Of a stretch of DNA of 64,000 bases, positions 8,123 through 17,321 are shown one piece after another; the first letter of the stretch is position 1; every line of letters starts with the position of its first letter. Made by a program: the position numbers and the translations under genes. The stretch is from an uncultured Flavonifractor sp. (GTDB lineage Bacteria > Bacillota > Clostridia > Oscillospirales > Oscillospiraceae). Below the pieces are notes generated by a model that was given only the letters and a program-made list of their open reading frames with translations, was not told the origin of the DNA and ran no database searches. Location of the stretch: positions 1 through 64,000 of the forward strand of contig NZ_CALWXV010000007.1 of assembly GCF_944385615.1 (NCBI RefSeq). The letters are read 5' to 3'.

Positions 8123-9481
8123 TCAGAAGGGCAGGCCGGGCATCTTGCCGAACTTGCCCAGTTTCCCCAGCTTGCTCATGCGTTTCATCTGCTTGCCGGA
8201 GAACTGCTTGCTCATCTGCTGCATCATGTCAAACTGCTTGAGCAGACGGTTGATGTCCACCACCTGAGTGCCGGAGCCGGCGGCGATACGCTTTTTCCGG
8301 CTGTTGTTCAGCAGGGAGGGGTCCTCCCGCTCGGCGGGGGTCATGGACAGGATGATGGCCTCGGTGCGGGCCAGCGCCCCCTCGTCGATGGCGGCGCCTT
8401 CCAGGGCCTTTCCGCTGACGCCGGGGAGCATCCCGGCGATGTCGGCCAGAGAGCCCATACCCTTCAGCTGCACCAGCTGGTCGTAGAAGTCGGACAGGGT
8501 AAACTTGTTTTTACGCAGCTTCTGCTCCAGCTCGGCGGCCTTCTTGGCGTCAAAGGTCTGCTGGGCCTTCTCAATAAGGGTGAGCACATCGCCCATGCCC
8601 AGAATACGGGAGGCCATCCGGTCGGGATAGAAGATATCCACCTGGTCCAGCTTCTCACCTTGGCCCACAAATTTGATGGGCTTACCGGTGACTGCCTTGA
8701 TGGAGAGGGCCGCGCCGCCTCGGGCGTCGCCGTCCAGCTTGGTGAGCATGACGCCGGTGATGTCCAGAGCTTCGTCAAAGGCCTTGGCAGCATTGACCGC
8801 GTCCTGGCCGATCATGGCGTCCACAATAAGCAGGATCTCAGTGGGATCAATGGCCGCCTTCATCTGTTTGAGCTGTTCCATCAGCTCCTCGTCTACGTGG
8901 AGACGGCCGGCGGTGTCAATGAATACGATGTCGTTGCCGTGCTTTTTGGCGTGCTCAATGCCCGCCTTGGCGATGTCGATGGGGTCGATCTGGCCCATCT
9001 GGAACACCGGCACGTCCACCTGGGAGCCCACAACCTCCAGCTGGGTGATGGCGGCGGGGCGGAAGGTATCGCAGGCCACCAGAAGGGGCCGCTTGCCCTG
9101 CTTTTTCAAAAAGCCCGCCAGCTTGGCGCCGTTGGTGGTCTTGCCTGCGCCGTTGAGGCCGCACAGCATCACCACTGTGGGGGGCTTGGGGGAGATGGTC
9201 AGCTTGGTGCTCTCGCCGCCCATGAGCGCAGTGAGCTCTTCGTTAACGATCTTGACGATCATCTGAGCGGGGGTCAGGCTCTCCAGTACGTCGGAGCCCA
9301 CAGCCCGCTCGGTGACGGAGGCCACAAACTGCTTGACCACCTTGAAGTTTACGTCGGCCTCCAACAGGGCCATCCGGATCTCCTTCATGGCCTCCTTCAC
9401 GTCGGCCTCGGTGAGACGGCCCTTGCCCCGCAGCCGCTTAAAGGCGGCGGAGAGCTTTTCGGTCAGTCCTTCAAATGCCAT
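8123..9481 (-). CDS. ffh: Signal recognition particle protein Ffh
   Basis: The SRP54 GTPase binds 4.5S/6S RNA and targets nascent membrane and secreted proteins to FtsY. Domains in order: N-terminal helical bundle (residues 1-90), the G domain with P-loop GLNGAGKT (108-115), DTAGR and TKLDGDARGG motifs, and the methionine-rich M domain from about residue 325, ending in a run of Met, Lys and Gly residues (KQFSGKQMKRMSKLGKLG). At 452 residues it has the usual length. It starts 3 bases after the ylxM stop, so the two are co-translated. Confidence 0.97.
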   Translation of the reverse strand: MAFEGLTEKLSAAFKRLRGKGRLTEADVKEAMKEIRMALLEADVNFKVVKQFVASVTERAVGSDVLESLTPAQMIVKIVNEELTALMGGESTKLTISPKPPTVVMLCGLNGAGKTTNGAKLAGFLKKQGKRPLLVACDTFRPAAITQLEVVGSQVDVPVFQMGQIDPIDIAKAGIEHAKKHGNDIVFIDTAGRLHVDEELMEQLKQMKAAIDPTEILLIVDAMIGQDAVNAAKAFDEALDITGVMLTKLDGDARGGAALSIKAVTGKPIKFVGQGEKLDQVDIFYPDRMASRILGMGDVLTLIEKAQQTFDAKKAAELEQKLRKNKFTLSDFYDQLVQLKGMGSLADIAGMLPGVSGKALEGAAIDEGALARTEAIILSMTPAEREDPSLLNNSRKKRIAAGSGTQVVDINRLLKQFDMMQQMSKQFSGKQMKRMSKLGKLGKFGKMPGLPF

Positions 9482-9484
9482 GGG

Positions 9485-9853
9485 TCACTCCTGTTTCAGC
9501 TGATCCAGGATGCCGCGGATGCGGCCGCACTGGATCTCTACCTCGTCGTCCTGCCAGCGCTGGTCGTTGCGCTGGGAGATGGCCTTTACAGCGGTCTCAA
9601 TCTCCAGAAACTGCTGCTGCATCTTGTGGAAACGGCGAATGATGCCGGTCTTGTCCTCCAGTTCGGTGAGGATGGCCTCGGCCCGGACGATCACGTCCCG
9701 GACTCCCTGGCGGGTAATGCCGTAGTTCTCGGCGATTTCGGCCAGAGACAGGTCCTCATTGTAATAGAGGTCGTAGAATTCCTTCTGACGGTCGGTGAGC
9801 ATATCTCCATAAAAATCATAGAGCAGAGCCATGCGGTACGCCTGGTTCTTCAT
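9485..9853 (-). CDS. ylxM: YlxM family HTH protein, SRP-associated
   Basis: A 122-residue protein of the UPF0122/YlxM family, which has a sigma-70 region 4-like helix-turn-helix (TDRQKEFYDLYYNEDLSLAEIAENYGITRQGV...) and is thought to modulate SRP function. The adjacent ffh gene, separated by 3 bases, is the standard arrangement. It starts with ATG at 9853 with GGAGGGTG just upstream and is the first gene of the minus-strand translation cluster. Confidence 0.9.
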   Translation of the reverse strand: MKNQAYRMALLYDFYGDMLTDRQKEFYDLYYNEDLSLAEIAENYGITRQGVRDVIVRAEAILTELEDKTGIIRRFHKMQQQFLEIETAVKAISQRNDQRWQDDEVEIQCGRIRGILDQLKQE

Positions 9854-9963
9854 GGTACACCCTCCTTCAGTAAGTCGTTCTGTAAAGGAAGTAAAGTTTC
9901 AAAGCTTTACAACAGAGGTGATAATACACGATTTTCCACCGTTTGTCAAGGGGGTTCTGAGCA

Positions 9964-10731
9964 TTATTTTTCTTTTTCTTCAGCGGCGTACCACAGGGGA
10001 TAGCCCAGCAGCACTGCTCCCCCCAACAGGTTACCCAAAGTGACCCACAGCAGGTTCCAGCCCATGGCGCCCCAGTCGGCGGTGTGGGTGTACAGGAAGT
10101 AGAGGGCGAAGTAGGCCATATTGGCGATGGAGTGCTCCAGACCGGTAAGGACAAAGGTGGTGATGGCAAGGGCAATGACCAGGGCCTTGCCGGTCTCACT
10201 CTGAAGCTTAAAACCGGCGAACACCCCCACGCACACCAGGAAGTTACACAGCACTCCCCGCAGCAGCAATACGTACCAGGGCAGAGACAATTTGCCGGGT
10301 ACGGTGACGGCCAGATAGGCCCCCAGCAGGTCGGCGCTGGCCCCTGAGCCCACCAGCACCAGACAGAGCACCACGATGCCCACCAGATTGCCCAGATAGG
10401 ACAGTACCCAGATCTTCAGTGCGCCGGGGAGAGATACCTTACCTTCATATAAGGAGATCCCCATCACCAGATTGCAGCCGGTGAAGAGCTCGCCCCCCAG
10501 CAGAACAATGAGTGTTAAGGCGGCGGAAAAGGAGAGAGCCCCCAGCACCTTAGCTACAGGCAGGGCATCACTATAAAACCAGGCGGCGCACAGGGATGAG
10601 AGTAGCGCTCCCACAAAAATAAAGGCCCCGGCCAGAGCGGCCCGGGTCAGATAGCGCAGAGGGGCAGTATTGGCCAAGGTGAGCTTTCCAACACCGGCCT
10701 GGGCGATCTGTTCCACAACGGTACGATTCAT
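9964..10731 (-). CDS. Formate/nitrite transporter (FNT) family channel
   Basis: A 255-residue integral membrane protein with about six hydrophobic helices. FNT pentamers carry formate, nitrite or hydrosulfide. Family signatures are present: the helix-break segment FTGCNLVMGI, LGNLVG, and GLEHSIANM with the central-pore histidine. Which anion is carried is not readable from the motifs; a formate channel would suit a fermenter. The ATG at 10731 is chosen because GGAGGA is 9 bases upstream; the ATG at 10740 directly abuts that site. It is divergent from the SLH protein gene. Confidence 0.85.
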   Translation of the reverse strand: MNRTVVEQIAQAGVGKLTLANTAPLRYLTRAALAGAFIFVGALLSSLCAAWFYSDALPVAKVLGALSFSAALTLIVLLGGELFTGCNLVMGISLYEGKVSLPGALKIWVLSYLGNLVGIVVLCLVLVGSGASADLLGAYLAVTVPGKLSLPWYVLLLRGVLCNFLVCVGVFAGFKLQSETGKALVIALAITTFVLTGLEHSIANMAYFALYFLYTHTADWGAMGWNLLWVTLGNLLGGAVLLGYPLWYAAEEKEK

Positions 10732-10919
10732 TGGTTCCATTCCTCCATACTTGCAGTGTAGGGCCGGACGGCAAATGCCATACCGGCGGGTCAGTTTTTG
10801 TTCTGCACAGTCGTATTTTACCGGAGATGGGGCTGACGCACAAGAGGGGAGCGTGTATTTTGTATATTTCAACTGTGCCGGTAAAGACTAGGAGTACATC
10901 AGATGAGGAGGTTATAGCT

Positions 10920-12188
10920 GTGAAAACCCGTATCCTGATCGCTGCGGCGCTGGCGGCCGCCCTGCTCACCGCCGCCCTGCCCGCCTCGGCGCTCTTTTCA
11001 AACCAGCAGGAGACCCGCCCCGCCGTGCTGGATGTGGTCAAAAACGGTATGGCGGCCCAGACCATCGCCTTTCAGCCGGAAGACTTTGTGGTGGAGGGAG
11101 AGGGGGCCCTGGACGCCATCGTCATCACCGGCCTGCCTGACGCCGGGACTGGTATGCTGACCATAGGAGGTCAGATGGTGGGGGAGGGAGATGTGATCGC
11201 CATGACCGCCGTGGATGGCCTGCGCTTTACCCCCGCCGTTGCCTCAGAGGCGGATCAGGTCACCTTCCGTTTCCAGCCTCTGTTTATGGACGGAGAGGCC
11301 GGGGAGGAAGCAGGGGTGGAGCTCCACCTGCTGAGTGAGGCCAACGGTGCGCCGGTAGCGGAAAACCTGACCCTGTCCACCTATCAAAATGTGGCGGTTG
11401 CCGACCGCTTTACTGCCGTGGACCCGGAGGGAGATCTGCTCACCTACCGGCTGGTGAAAAAGCCCGCTCGGGGGGCGGTGACCATCGGGGAGGACGGTCA
11501 GTTTGTCTATACTCCCTATGAGAACAAGACCGGAAAGGACTCTTTCACCTATATTGCCATGGACGCGGTGGGCAATGCCTCCGACCCGGCCACCGTCAAG
11601 GTAAAGATTGAAAAGCCGGACACCAAGGTGACCTATTCTGACCTGGACGGCAACCCGGCCCACAAGGCGGCCATCCGTCTGGCGGAAGAAGGGGTCTTTG
11701 TAGGGGAGTGTATGGGGGGCGAGTACTTCTTCCAGCCAGACGCTCCAGTGACCCGCGGTGAGTTTGTGGCTATGGCTATGAACGCTGCCGGGGTGGACTC
11801 TCTGGAGGGAGTGTCCCGCACCGGCTTTGCCGACGATGAGAGCATCCCTACCTGGGCCAAGCCCTATGTGTCCTCCGCCCTGAAGTGCGGGCTGGTCCAG
11901 GGCACCACCGACGAGGAAGGCCGGGTGGTGTTCCGGGCTGACGACGCCATCACCACCGCCGAGGCGGCTGTGCTGCTGGACCGGGTACTGGCGGTCACCG
12001 ACGTGGACGCCCAGACCTTTGCCGCTGATGCCCCCGCCTGGGCGGCTCAATCGGCGGCCAACCTGTCCACCTGCGGGGTACTGCCTGCGGAGGCCAGTCT
12101 CAGTGAGACCCTGACCCGTGGGGAGGCGGCGGAGCTGCTGTGCAGCGCGCTGGACCTGCTGGACAGCCGGGATACCGGATGGTTTTAA
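10920..12188 (+). CDS. Secreted Ig-like and SLH-domain protein
   Basis: A 422-residue exported surface protein. A signal peptide covers about residues 1-24 (ending ALPASA). A middle Ig/cadherin-like module follows (APVAENLTLSTYQNVAV ... DPEGDLLTYRL ... FVYTPYENKTGKDSFTYIA), as in bacterial VCBS/Ig-fold repeats. The C-terminal part has three S-layer homology repeats, beginning at YSDLDGNPAHKAAIRLAEEG, FADDESIPTWAKPYV and AWAAQSAANLSTCGV, which attach proteins to cell-wall polymers. The GTG at 10920 is the start because GAGGAGG lies 8 bases upstream and the signal peptide then begins immediately. Ligand or partner unknown. Confidence 0.8.
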   Translation: MKTRILIAAALAAALLTAALPASALFSNQQETRPAVLDVVKNGMAAQTIAFQPEDFVVEGEGALDAIVITGLPDAGTGMLTIGGQMVGEGDVIAMTAVDGLRFTPAVASEADQVTFRFQPLFMDGEAGEEAGVELHLLSEANGAPVAENLTLSTYQNVAVADRFTAVDPEGDLLTYRLVKKPARGAVTIGEDGQFVYTPYENKTGKDSFTYIAMDAVGNASDPATVKVKIEKPDTKVTYSDLDGNPAHKAAIRLAEEGVFVGECMGGEYFFQPDAPVTRGEFVAMAMNAAGVDSLEGVSRTGFADDESIPTWAKPYVSSALKCGLVQGTTDEEGRVVFRADDAITTAEAAVLLDRVLAVTDVDAQTFAADAPAWAAQSAANLSTCGVLPAEASLSETLTRGEAAELLCSALDLLDSRDTGWF

Positions 12189-12201
12189 AAGATGGCACAA
12201 G

Positions 12202-12228
12202 AAAACGGCCGCTGGTGGCGGCCGTTTT
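12202..12228. terminator. Bidirectional terminator between SLH gene and MFS gene
   Basis: AAAACGGCCGC and GCGGCCGTTTT flank a 5-base loop between two convergent genes, with T runs usable on either strand. Confidence 0.8.
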
Positions 12229-12232
12229 CCGT

Positions 12233-13372
12233 TTATGCACGGGAACATGATTGGTACCAGATGAAAAAGAGAACCAGACCGGTGAGGCAGATACCGCCGC
12301 CGAACCAGAAGGCGTGAGCCAGATTGACCTCCGCCAGAGCGCCGAAAGCCAGGTTGGTACCCACCCCCACCGTGTCCATGATCATGGCGTGGACACTCAA
12401 AGCGGTTGCACGGTGCTCGGTAGTGACCTGCCGGTTTTGCAGCTCCGTCTGAAAGGGCTGAAACAGACTGCCGCACAGCCGCAGGGTCAGAATGGCACAG
12501 ATGGAAGGGAGGGCGGTGTCCGTCAGAGCCAATACCGCGCAGGCCAGTGCTCCGCCGCCAAAGAGCAGGAACGCAGCCCCGGCGGTCCCGGTTTTTCCAG
12601 TAAAGTTAGCGGACCAGATCCCGGCCATACCCAGCACGGTGGCGGCGATATAGAGTACGCCGATGGCCCATTCTGGCAGGCCGCAGCGGGCGTATTGCAG
12701 CTGATTCAAAAAGGTGGTGATGGTCTGGTGGGCCTCGATCAGCAGGGCTCCGGAGAGGAGCAAAAGCAGCAGCTGCCGGTTGGCCAGGGTCTGGCGCAGA
12801 AGAGCCAGGGTCAGTTTCAGGGAAAAACGAGCGGGGCCTTTGACCTCGGTAAGCCCCAGAGAACACAGGGCGGCGGCGCCGTAGCTGAGGGCGGTAAGGC
12901 CGCCAGCCAGGGGGTAGTTGTCCCCAATCACCAGGGAGAAGGTAAGGGCGGCCAGCAGCAGACCGGCAGTCTGGAGGCTGTTGTACAGCCCAAAAATCCG
13001 TTGGCTGTCCTGTCCGCCGCAGGAGAGATAGAGAATACTGGTATCCACGCCGGACAGGCCGGCAATCACTACGCTCAGCATGATCCAGTCCAGCAGAAAG
13101 CCGCCAAAGCCGGTAGCCTGCCAAAATACCAGCTTGGAGAGAAAATAGAGAAAGCAGCAGGTTACCATGGTACGCTTGTAGCCTAACCGGTCGGCCAGGA
13201 TGCCCCAGGGCACCTCCAGCAGGATACACAGGGCCAGAGAGATGCTCTCGATCAGGGTGATTTGGACGATGGATACCCCTCGGGCCTGGCGATACAGGGT
13301 GGCGATAGGGCCATAAAAAACCATACCCTGCAACAGGGCAATGGCATACATACACCATAAATTACGCTTCAT
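12233..13372 (-). CDS. Major facilitator superfamily transporter
   Basis: A 379-residue membrane protein with about twelve hydrophobic segments, typical of MFS exporters. The loop between helices 2 and 3 carries the motif-A-like sequence GILADRLGYKRTM. It is probably a drug or metabolite exporter, but substrate is not readable. The ATG at 13372 gives the family's usual N-terminus; the nearest ribosome binding site (AAAGGA) is about 16 bases upstream, a weak fit. The frame extends further upstream but that extension has no family resemblance. It is divergent from ddl. Confidence 0.8.
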   Translation of the reverse strand: MKRNLWCMYAIALLQGMVFYGPIATLYRQARGVSIVQITLIESISLALCILLEVPWGILADRLGYKRTMVTCCFLYFLSKLVFWQATGFGGFLLDWIMLSVVIAGLSGVDTSILYLSCGGQDSQRIFGLYNSLQTAGLLLAALTFSLVIGDNYPLAGGLTALSYGAAALCSLGLTEVKGPARFSLKLTLALLRQTLANRQLLLLLLSGALLIEAHQTITTFLNQLQYARCGLPEWAIGVLYIAATVLGMAGIWSANFTGKTGTAGAAFLLFGGGALACAVLALTDTALPSICAILTLRLCGSLFQPFQTELQNRQVTTEHRATALSVHAMIMDTVGVGTNLAFGALAEVNLAHAFWFGGGICLTGLVLFFIWYQSCSRA

Positions 13373-13700
13373 AGAATCACAAAGTCCAATCCTTTCTGAT
13401 TTTTCTGCACAACAATCAGGCGCTAAGGTTTGGCGCCTGAAAATGGGATGTACAGTTATCAGATGGGATTGGACAGACAGAACATGGGAAGCGTCACTCC
13501 TGACAGAACAAAAACAGATTTTGGATGGATTCAATGTAACAGAACGAGAGGTAATTGTCAAGAAAGTGGATGGAGCAGATCGGAACCGGGAAGATTTCGC
13601 AGACAGATGGCGGAAAGGGAGTTGAGTATAGGGGTAAAGCGTGCTATAATATACCATTAGCGCGTAGTATATTGTATCAAACTGGCAACTGAGGTGTGTT
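13373..13700. other. MFS-ddl divergent intergenic region
   Basis: This 328-base stretch holds the ddl promoter at its right end, a short hairpin (CAGGCGC/GCGCCTG near 13417-13439), and a 60-codon + strand frame at 13443-13625 with plausible composition but no ribosome binding site. I see no recognised RNA element. Confidence 0.35.
13622..13650 (+). promoter_or_regulatory. ddl promoter
   Basis: TTGAGT (13622-13627) and a perfect TATAAT (13645-13650) with 17-bp spacing, 50 bases before the ddl start. An inverted repeat AATATAC/GTATATT (13648-13654 and 13667-13673) overlaps the -10 and start site and could be an operator. Confidence 0.7.
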
Positions 13701-14750
13701 ATGAAGATCGTAGTTTTGGCCGGGGGCCTCTCCCCGGAGCGGAATGTGTCCCTTTCCACCGGCACTATGGTGACCGAAGCCCTGCGTGCCTTGGGTCATC
13801 GGGCGGGACTCATTGACATGTTTTTCGGTCTGGAGCAGGGCCGGGCGGACGAGTCTTTTTTTGACGCGCCGGTGCCCGATTCTTTTAAAAAGATCAGCCG
13901 TCAGGCTCCCGACCTGGAGGAGGTCCGCCGCAGCCGTCCCGGAGACAGCGGAAACATGTTTGGTCCCGGTGTGCTGGAGCTATGCCAGATGGCCGATGTG
14001 GTGTTTCTTGCCCTCCACGGCACCTGCGGCGAGGACGGTAAGGTACAGGCCGCCTTTGACCTGATGGGCATCCCCTACACCGGGGCGGGCTATCTGTCCA
14101 GCGCCATCGCCATGGATAAGGACCTGACCAAGCGGATGGTGGCCGACGTGGTGAACACACCCGGCTGGAAGACGGTGGAGTATACGGCGGAGGATATTGA
14201 CGGCCTGGTCAAAAACGCCCGGCTGCCCCTGGTGGTAAAGCCGGTGGCCAGCGGCTCCTCCATCGGCGTATCCATCGCCCACACCGCCGACGAGCTGCGC
14301 AAGGCCCTCACCGACGGGCTGAACCTGGGCGGCCGCACAGTGCTGGAGGAGTACATCAAGGGCCGGGAGATCCAGGTGGGTATTTTGGAGGGGAAAGCCC
14401 TGCCCTCCATCGAGATCATCCCCAAAGAGGGCTTTTACGACTACGCAAACAAGTACCAGCCCGGCGCGGCCCTGGAGGTATGTCCCTCTGAGATCCCGGC
14501 GGAGTGGGAGGAAAAGCTGCGCTCCTCTGCCCTGCGGGTGTATGAGACTTTGGGTCTGAGCGTCTACTCCCGGGCGGACTTTATCGTCACCGCCGACGGG
14601 GAACCCTGGTTTTTGGAGATCAACACCCTGCCCGGCATGACCCCCACCAGCCTGCTGCCCCAGGAGTCGGCGGCTGTTGGGATCAATTACAACGAACTGT
14701 GCCACCGCATTGTCAACGCCTCCCTGGAGGCCAGAAAACAGGGCCGGTAA
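13701..14750 (+). CDS. ddl: D-alanine--D-alanine ligase
   Basis: Joins two D-alanines with ATP to make the dipeptide end of the peptidoglycan precursor. The ATP-grasp fold is clear: LAGGLSPERNVSL at the N-terminus, LHGTCGEDG, the ATP-binding PLVVKPVASGSSIGVS, and DFIVTADGEPWFLEINTLPGMTPTSLLPQ with the metal ligands. The omega-loop keeps tyrosine (GFYDYANKY), which fits D-Ala-D-Ala rather than D-Ala-D-Lac synthesis. It has 349 residues, a normal length. ATG at 13701 with GAGGTG upstream; murF follows after 57 bases. Confidence 0.95.
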   Translation: MKIVVLAGGLSPERNVSLSTGTMVTEALRALGHRAGLIDMFFGLEQGRADESFFDAPVPDSFKKISRQAPDLEEVRRSRPGDSGNMFGPGVLELCQMADVVFLALHGTCGEDGKVQAAFDLMGIPYTGAGYLSSAIAMDKDLTKRMVADVVNTPGWKTVEYTAEDIDGLVKNARLPLVVKPVASGSSIGVSIAHTADELRKALTDGLNLGGRTVLEEYIKGREIQVGILEGKALPSIEIIPKEGFYDYANKYQPGAALEVCPSEIPAEWEEKLRSSALRVYETLGLSVYSRADFIVTADGEPWFLEINTLPGMTPTSLLPQESAAVGINYNELCHRIVNASLEARKQGR

Positions 14751-14807
14751 GGGACACCCGCCGCCGGCGGGGGTCTGGAACGAGAGAGATTGAAGGAGAA
14801 AGACATC

Positions 14808-16199
14808 ATGGAGCCGATGACCATACGAGAGATCATGGAAGCGGTAGGGGGCAGCCTGTTGGGTGAGTTCGGGGATCTGAACCGCACCGTGAGCCGGGTG
14901 GAGACCGACAGCCGGACCATCCACCCCGGGTCCCTGTTCATCCCCCTGGTGGGAGAGCGCTTTGACGGCCACGCCTATATCAACGCCTCTCTGGAGGGGG
15001 GCGCGGCGGGCTGCTTCACCCAGCGGGAGCGGGATAGTTACCTACCTGGCAAGTTCTATATCAAGGTGAAGTCCACCCACCGGGCCCTGCGGGATCTGGC
15101 CAAGTACTATAAGCAGAAGTTTTCTGTTCCCGTGGTGGCCATCACCGGCTCGGTGGGCAAGACTACCACCAAGGACATGGTGGCGGCGGTGCTGGGGGAG
15201 AAGTACAACGTCCTCAAGACCGAGGGCAACCTGAACAACGACATCGGGGTGCCCATGACCCTGCTGCGTCTGAAGCCAGAGCACCAGATCGCCGTGCTGG
15301 AGCTGGGCATGAACCACGCCGGGGAGATAGAATATCTCTCCGCTATCGTAGAGCCGGACATGATCCTGATGACCAATATCGGCGACTCCCACATCGAACA
15401 TTTCGGCTCCCGGGAGAAAATTCTGGAGGCCAAGAGCGAGATCTTCCACTATGCCAAGCCCAATGCCATGGCCATCCTCAATGGGGACGACCCGCTTCTG
15501 AACACGCTGCCCGGCAAGCTGCCCTATCGCTTTGTGCGGGTAGGCGCGGGGGAAGGGCTGGACTACCGGGCGGTGGATCTGGTCAGCGACGGCAGAAGCC
15601 GCATTGCCTGTAACGTAGAAACGCCTGACGGAGCCTTCCGGGTGGAAATTCCCGCTCTGGGGGACCACATGATCTATCCCACCCTGATGGCGGCAGCGGT
15701 GGGGCGGCAGTTCGGCCTCACCGACCAGGAGATTGCTGATGGGGTCCTCCACTTTGCTCCCACCAAGATGCGGATGAACATCCTCCAACGGGGGGACGAC
15801 ATCACCATTCTCAACGATACCTACAACGCCAATCCCCAGTCCATGCGGGCGGCGGTACAAGTGCTCTCCAATGCCAAGGGGGAGTATAAGGTGGCGGTGC
15901 TGGGCGATATGTTTGAGCTGGGGCCTCTGGCCCCCGCCCTCCACGCCGGTATCGGCGAGTATCTGGCCAAGGCCGGTATCCACTGTCTGGTGGCGGTGGG
16001 TGAGCTGTCCAAGCACATCTACAATGCGGCCAAGGAGGCAGGGGTGCCCACCTGCTGGCACTGTGCCGACAAAGCGGAGGCCAAGCCGGTGCTGGACGAT
16101 GTGGTCCGGCCCCATGCCACCATTCTGGTGAAGGCCTCCCGGGGCATGGCTCTGGAGGAACTGGTGGATTACCTGCTCACCATCACGAAAGAGGCGTAA
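14808..16199 (+). CDS. murF: UDP-MurNAc-tripeptide--D-Ala-D-Ala ligase
   Basis: Adds the D-Ala-D-Ala made by Ddl to the UDP-MurNAc-tripeptide in the cytoplasm. A 463-residue Mur ligase: N-terminal UDP-binding domain (DSRTIHPGSLFIPLVGERFDGH), central ATPase with P-loop TGSVGKTTTK near residue 115, the ELGMNHAGEIEYL and TNIGDSHIEHFGS motifs, NDTYNANPQSM, and a C-terminal Rossmann-like domain. The ATG at 14808 has AAGGAGA 9 bases upstream; a TTG 18 bases earlier is in frame but overlaps that site. Directly follows ddl. Confidence 0.96.
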   Translation: MEPMTIREIMEAVGGSLLGEFGDLNRTVSRVETDSRTIHPGSLFIPLVGERFDGHAYINASLEGGAAGCFTQRERDSYLPGKFYIKVKSTHRALRDLAKYYKQKFSVPVVAITGSVGKTTTKDMVAAVLGEKYNVLKTEGNLNNDIGVPMTLLRLKPEHQIAVLELGMNHAGEIEYLSAIVEPDMILMTNIGDSHIEHFGSREKILEAKSEIFHYAKPNAMAILNGDDPLLNTLPGKLPYRFVRVGAGEGLDYRAVDLVSDGRSRIACNVETPDGAFRVEIPALGDHMIYPTLMAAAVGRQFGLTDQEIADGVLHFAPTKMRMNILQRGDDITILNDTYNANPQSMRAAVQVLSNAKGEYKVAVLGDMFELGPLAPALHAGIGEYLAKAGIHCLVAVGELSKHIYNAAKEAGVPTCWHCADKAEAKPVLDDVVRPHATILVKASRGMALEELVDYLLTITKEA

Positions 16200-16205
16200 A
16201 GTAAG

Positions 16206-16234
16206 AAAAGCCTTCCCCCCGATCGGGGGGAAGG
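16206..16234. terminator. Terminator between murF and mtnA
   Basis: CCTTCCCCCC-GATC-GGGGGGAAGG forms a 10-bp stem with a four-base loop. The A run at 16206-16209 gives a T run on the minus strand, so it mainly ends mtnA transcription. Confidence 0.75.
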
Positions 16235-16250
16235 CGGCTGACGCTGTCGC

Positions 16251-17240
16251 TTATCCAAATAAACGTTTCAGATTTTCCTGGAAAGGCGGGTAGATAACCC
16301 CCTTCTCGGTGATGATGCCGGTGACCAGGCTGTGTGGTGTCACGTCGAAGGCCGGGTTGTACACCTCCACCGTGGCCGGGGCGGTCTGGACCCCATACAG
16401 GGTGCGCACCTCATTTTTGTCCCGCTCCTCGATGGGGATGCCGCTGCCATCCGGGATGGTGAGGTCAATGGTGGAGCAGGGGAGGGCCACATAGAAGGGG
16501 ACCCCATGGTGGTGGGCATTGACTGCCACCGAGTAAGTACCGATTTTGTTGGCAAAGTCTCCGTTGGCCGCCATCCGGTCGCAGCCCACCACCACCATGT
16601 TGATCTTGCCTTTGGCCATCAGGCTGGCCGCCATGTTGTCGGCAATAAGGGTGGCGGGAATGTGGTCGGTGACCAGCTCATAGGCAGTAAGCCGGGCGCC
16701 CTGAAGCAGGGGGCGGGTCTCATCGGCGTAAACCATATCCACCTTACCCTGCTCGTGGGCGGCACGGATGACCCCCAGTGCGGTGCCATAGCCGCTGGTG
16801 GCCAGGGCCCCCGCGTTGCAGTGGGTGAGGATATGGGCATGGTCCGGCACCACGGAAGCGCCGTAAAGCCCCGTTGCCTTACACATAGCCACATCCTCCT
16901 GATGGATGGCAATGGCCTCTGCAATCAGGGTCTCCGGGTTGTCGCCGCAGTCGCCGGCCTTGCGCTCCATCCGGTCCAGAGCCCAGAACAGGTTGACCGC
17001 CGTGGGACGGCTGGCGGCCAGCACGGCCTTGGCCTGCTTCAGATCCTCTCCGGCCAGCGCGGCCAGGCAGTAGGCATAGGCGGCGGTGACGCCGATGGCG
17101 GGAGCGCCCCGCACTACCATGGTGCGGATGGCGTCGGCCACCGGCCGGTAATCGGTGTAGGGGAGCCAGATCTCCTCCACCGGAAGCTTTGTCTGATCCA
17201 ACAGATAAAGGGTTTTTCCTTCCCAGCGAATCGCGTCCAT
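16251..17240 (-). CDS. mtnA: S-methyl-5-thioribose-1-phosphate isomerase
   Basis: Converts methylthioribose-1-phosphate to methylthioribulose-1-phosphate in methionine salvage and related 5'-deoxynucleoside shunts. The 329-residue protein has MVVRGAPAIGVTAAYA near the N-terminus, the catalytic cysteine in LTHCNAGALATSGYGTALG, and the catalytic aspartate in VVVGCDRMAANGDFANKIGTY. The ATG at 17240 has GGAGG about 9 bases upstream. No other methionine-salvage gene is in the window, so the pathway partners are elsewhere. Confidence 0.93.
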   Translation of the reverse strand: MDAIRWEGKTLYLLDQTKLPVEEIWLPYTDYRPVADAIRTMVVRGAPAIGVTAAYAYCLAALAGEDLKQAKAVLAASRPTAVNLFWALDRMERKAGDCGDNPETLIAEAIAIHQEDVAMCKATGLYGASVVPDHAHILTHCNAGALATSGYGTALGVIRAAHEQGKVDMVYADETRPLLQGARLTAYELVTDHIPATLIADNMAASLMAKGKINMVVVGCDRMAANGDFANKIGTYSVAVNAHHHGVPFYVALPCSTIDLTIPDGSGIPIEERDKNEVRTLYGVQTAPATVEVYNPAFDVTPHSLVTGIITEKGVIYPPFQENLKRLFG

Positions 17241-17321
17241 AGGAAAGGCCTCCATTCTTTTTTGATTCCGATCCGATACACAGGATACTATATCACAACG
17301 CAGACCAGGAGTAAACAAAAG

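Noticed and set aside
13443..13625. 60-codon + strand frame between the MFS gene and ddl
   Set aside because: Its composition looks plausible, but there is no ribosome binding site and it sits in a promoter-rich divergent region.
12233..13765. Upstream extension of the MFS reading frame (to 13765)
   Set aside because: The extension has no MFS similarity and overlaps the ddl promoter; the ATG at 13372 gives the normal start.
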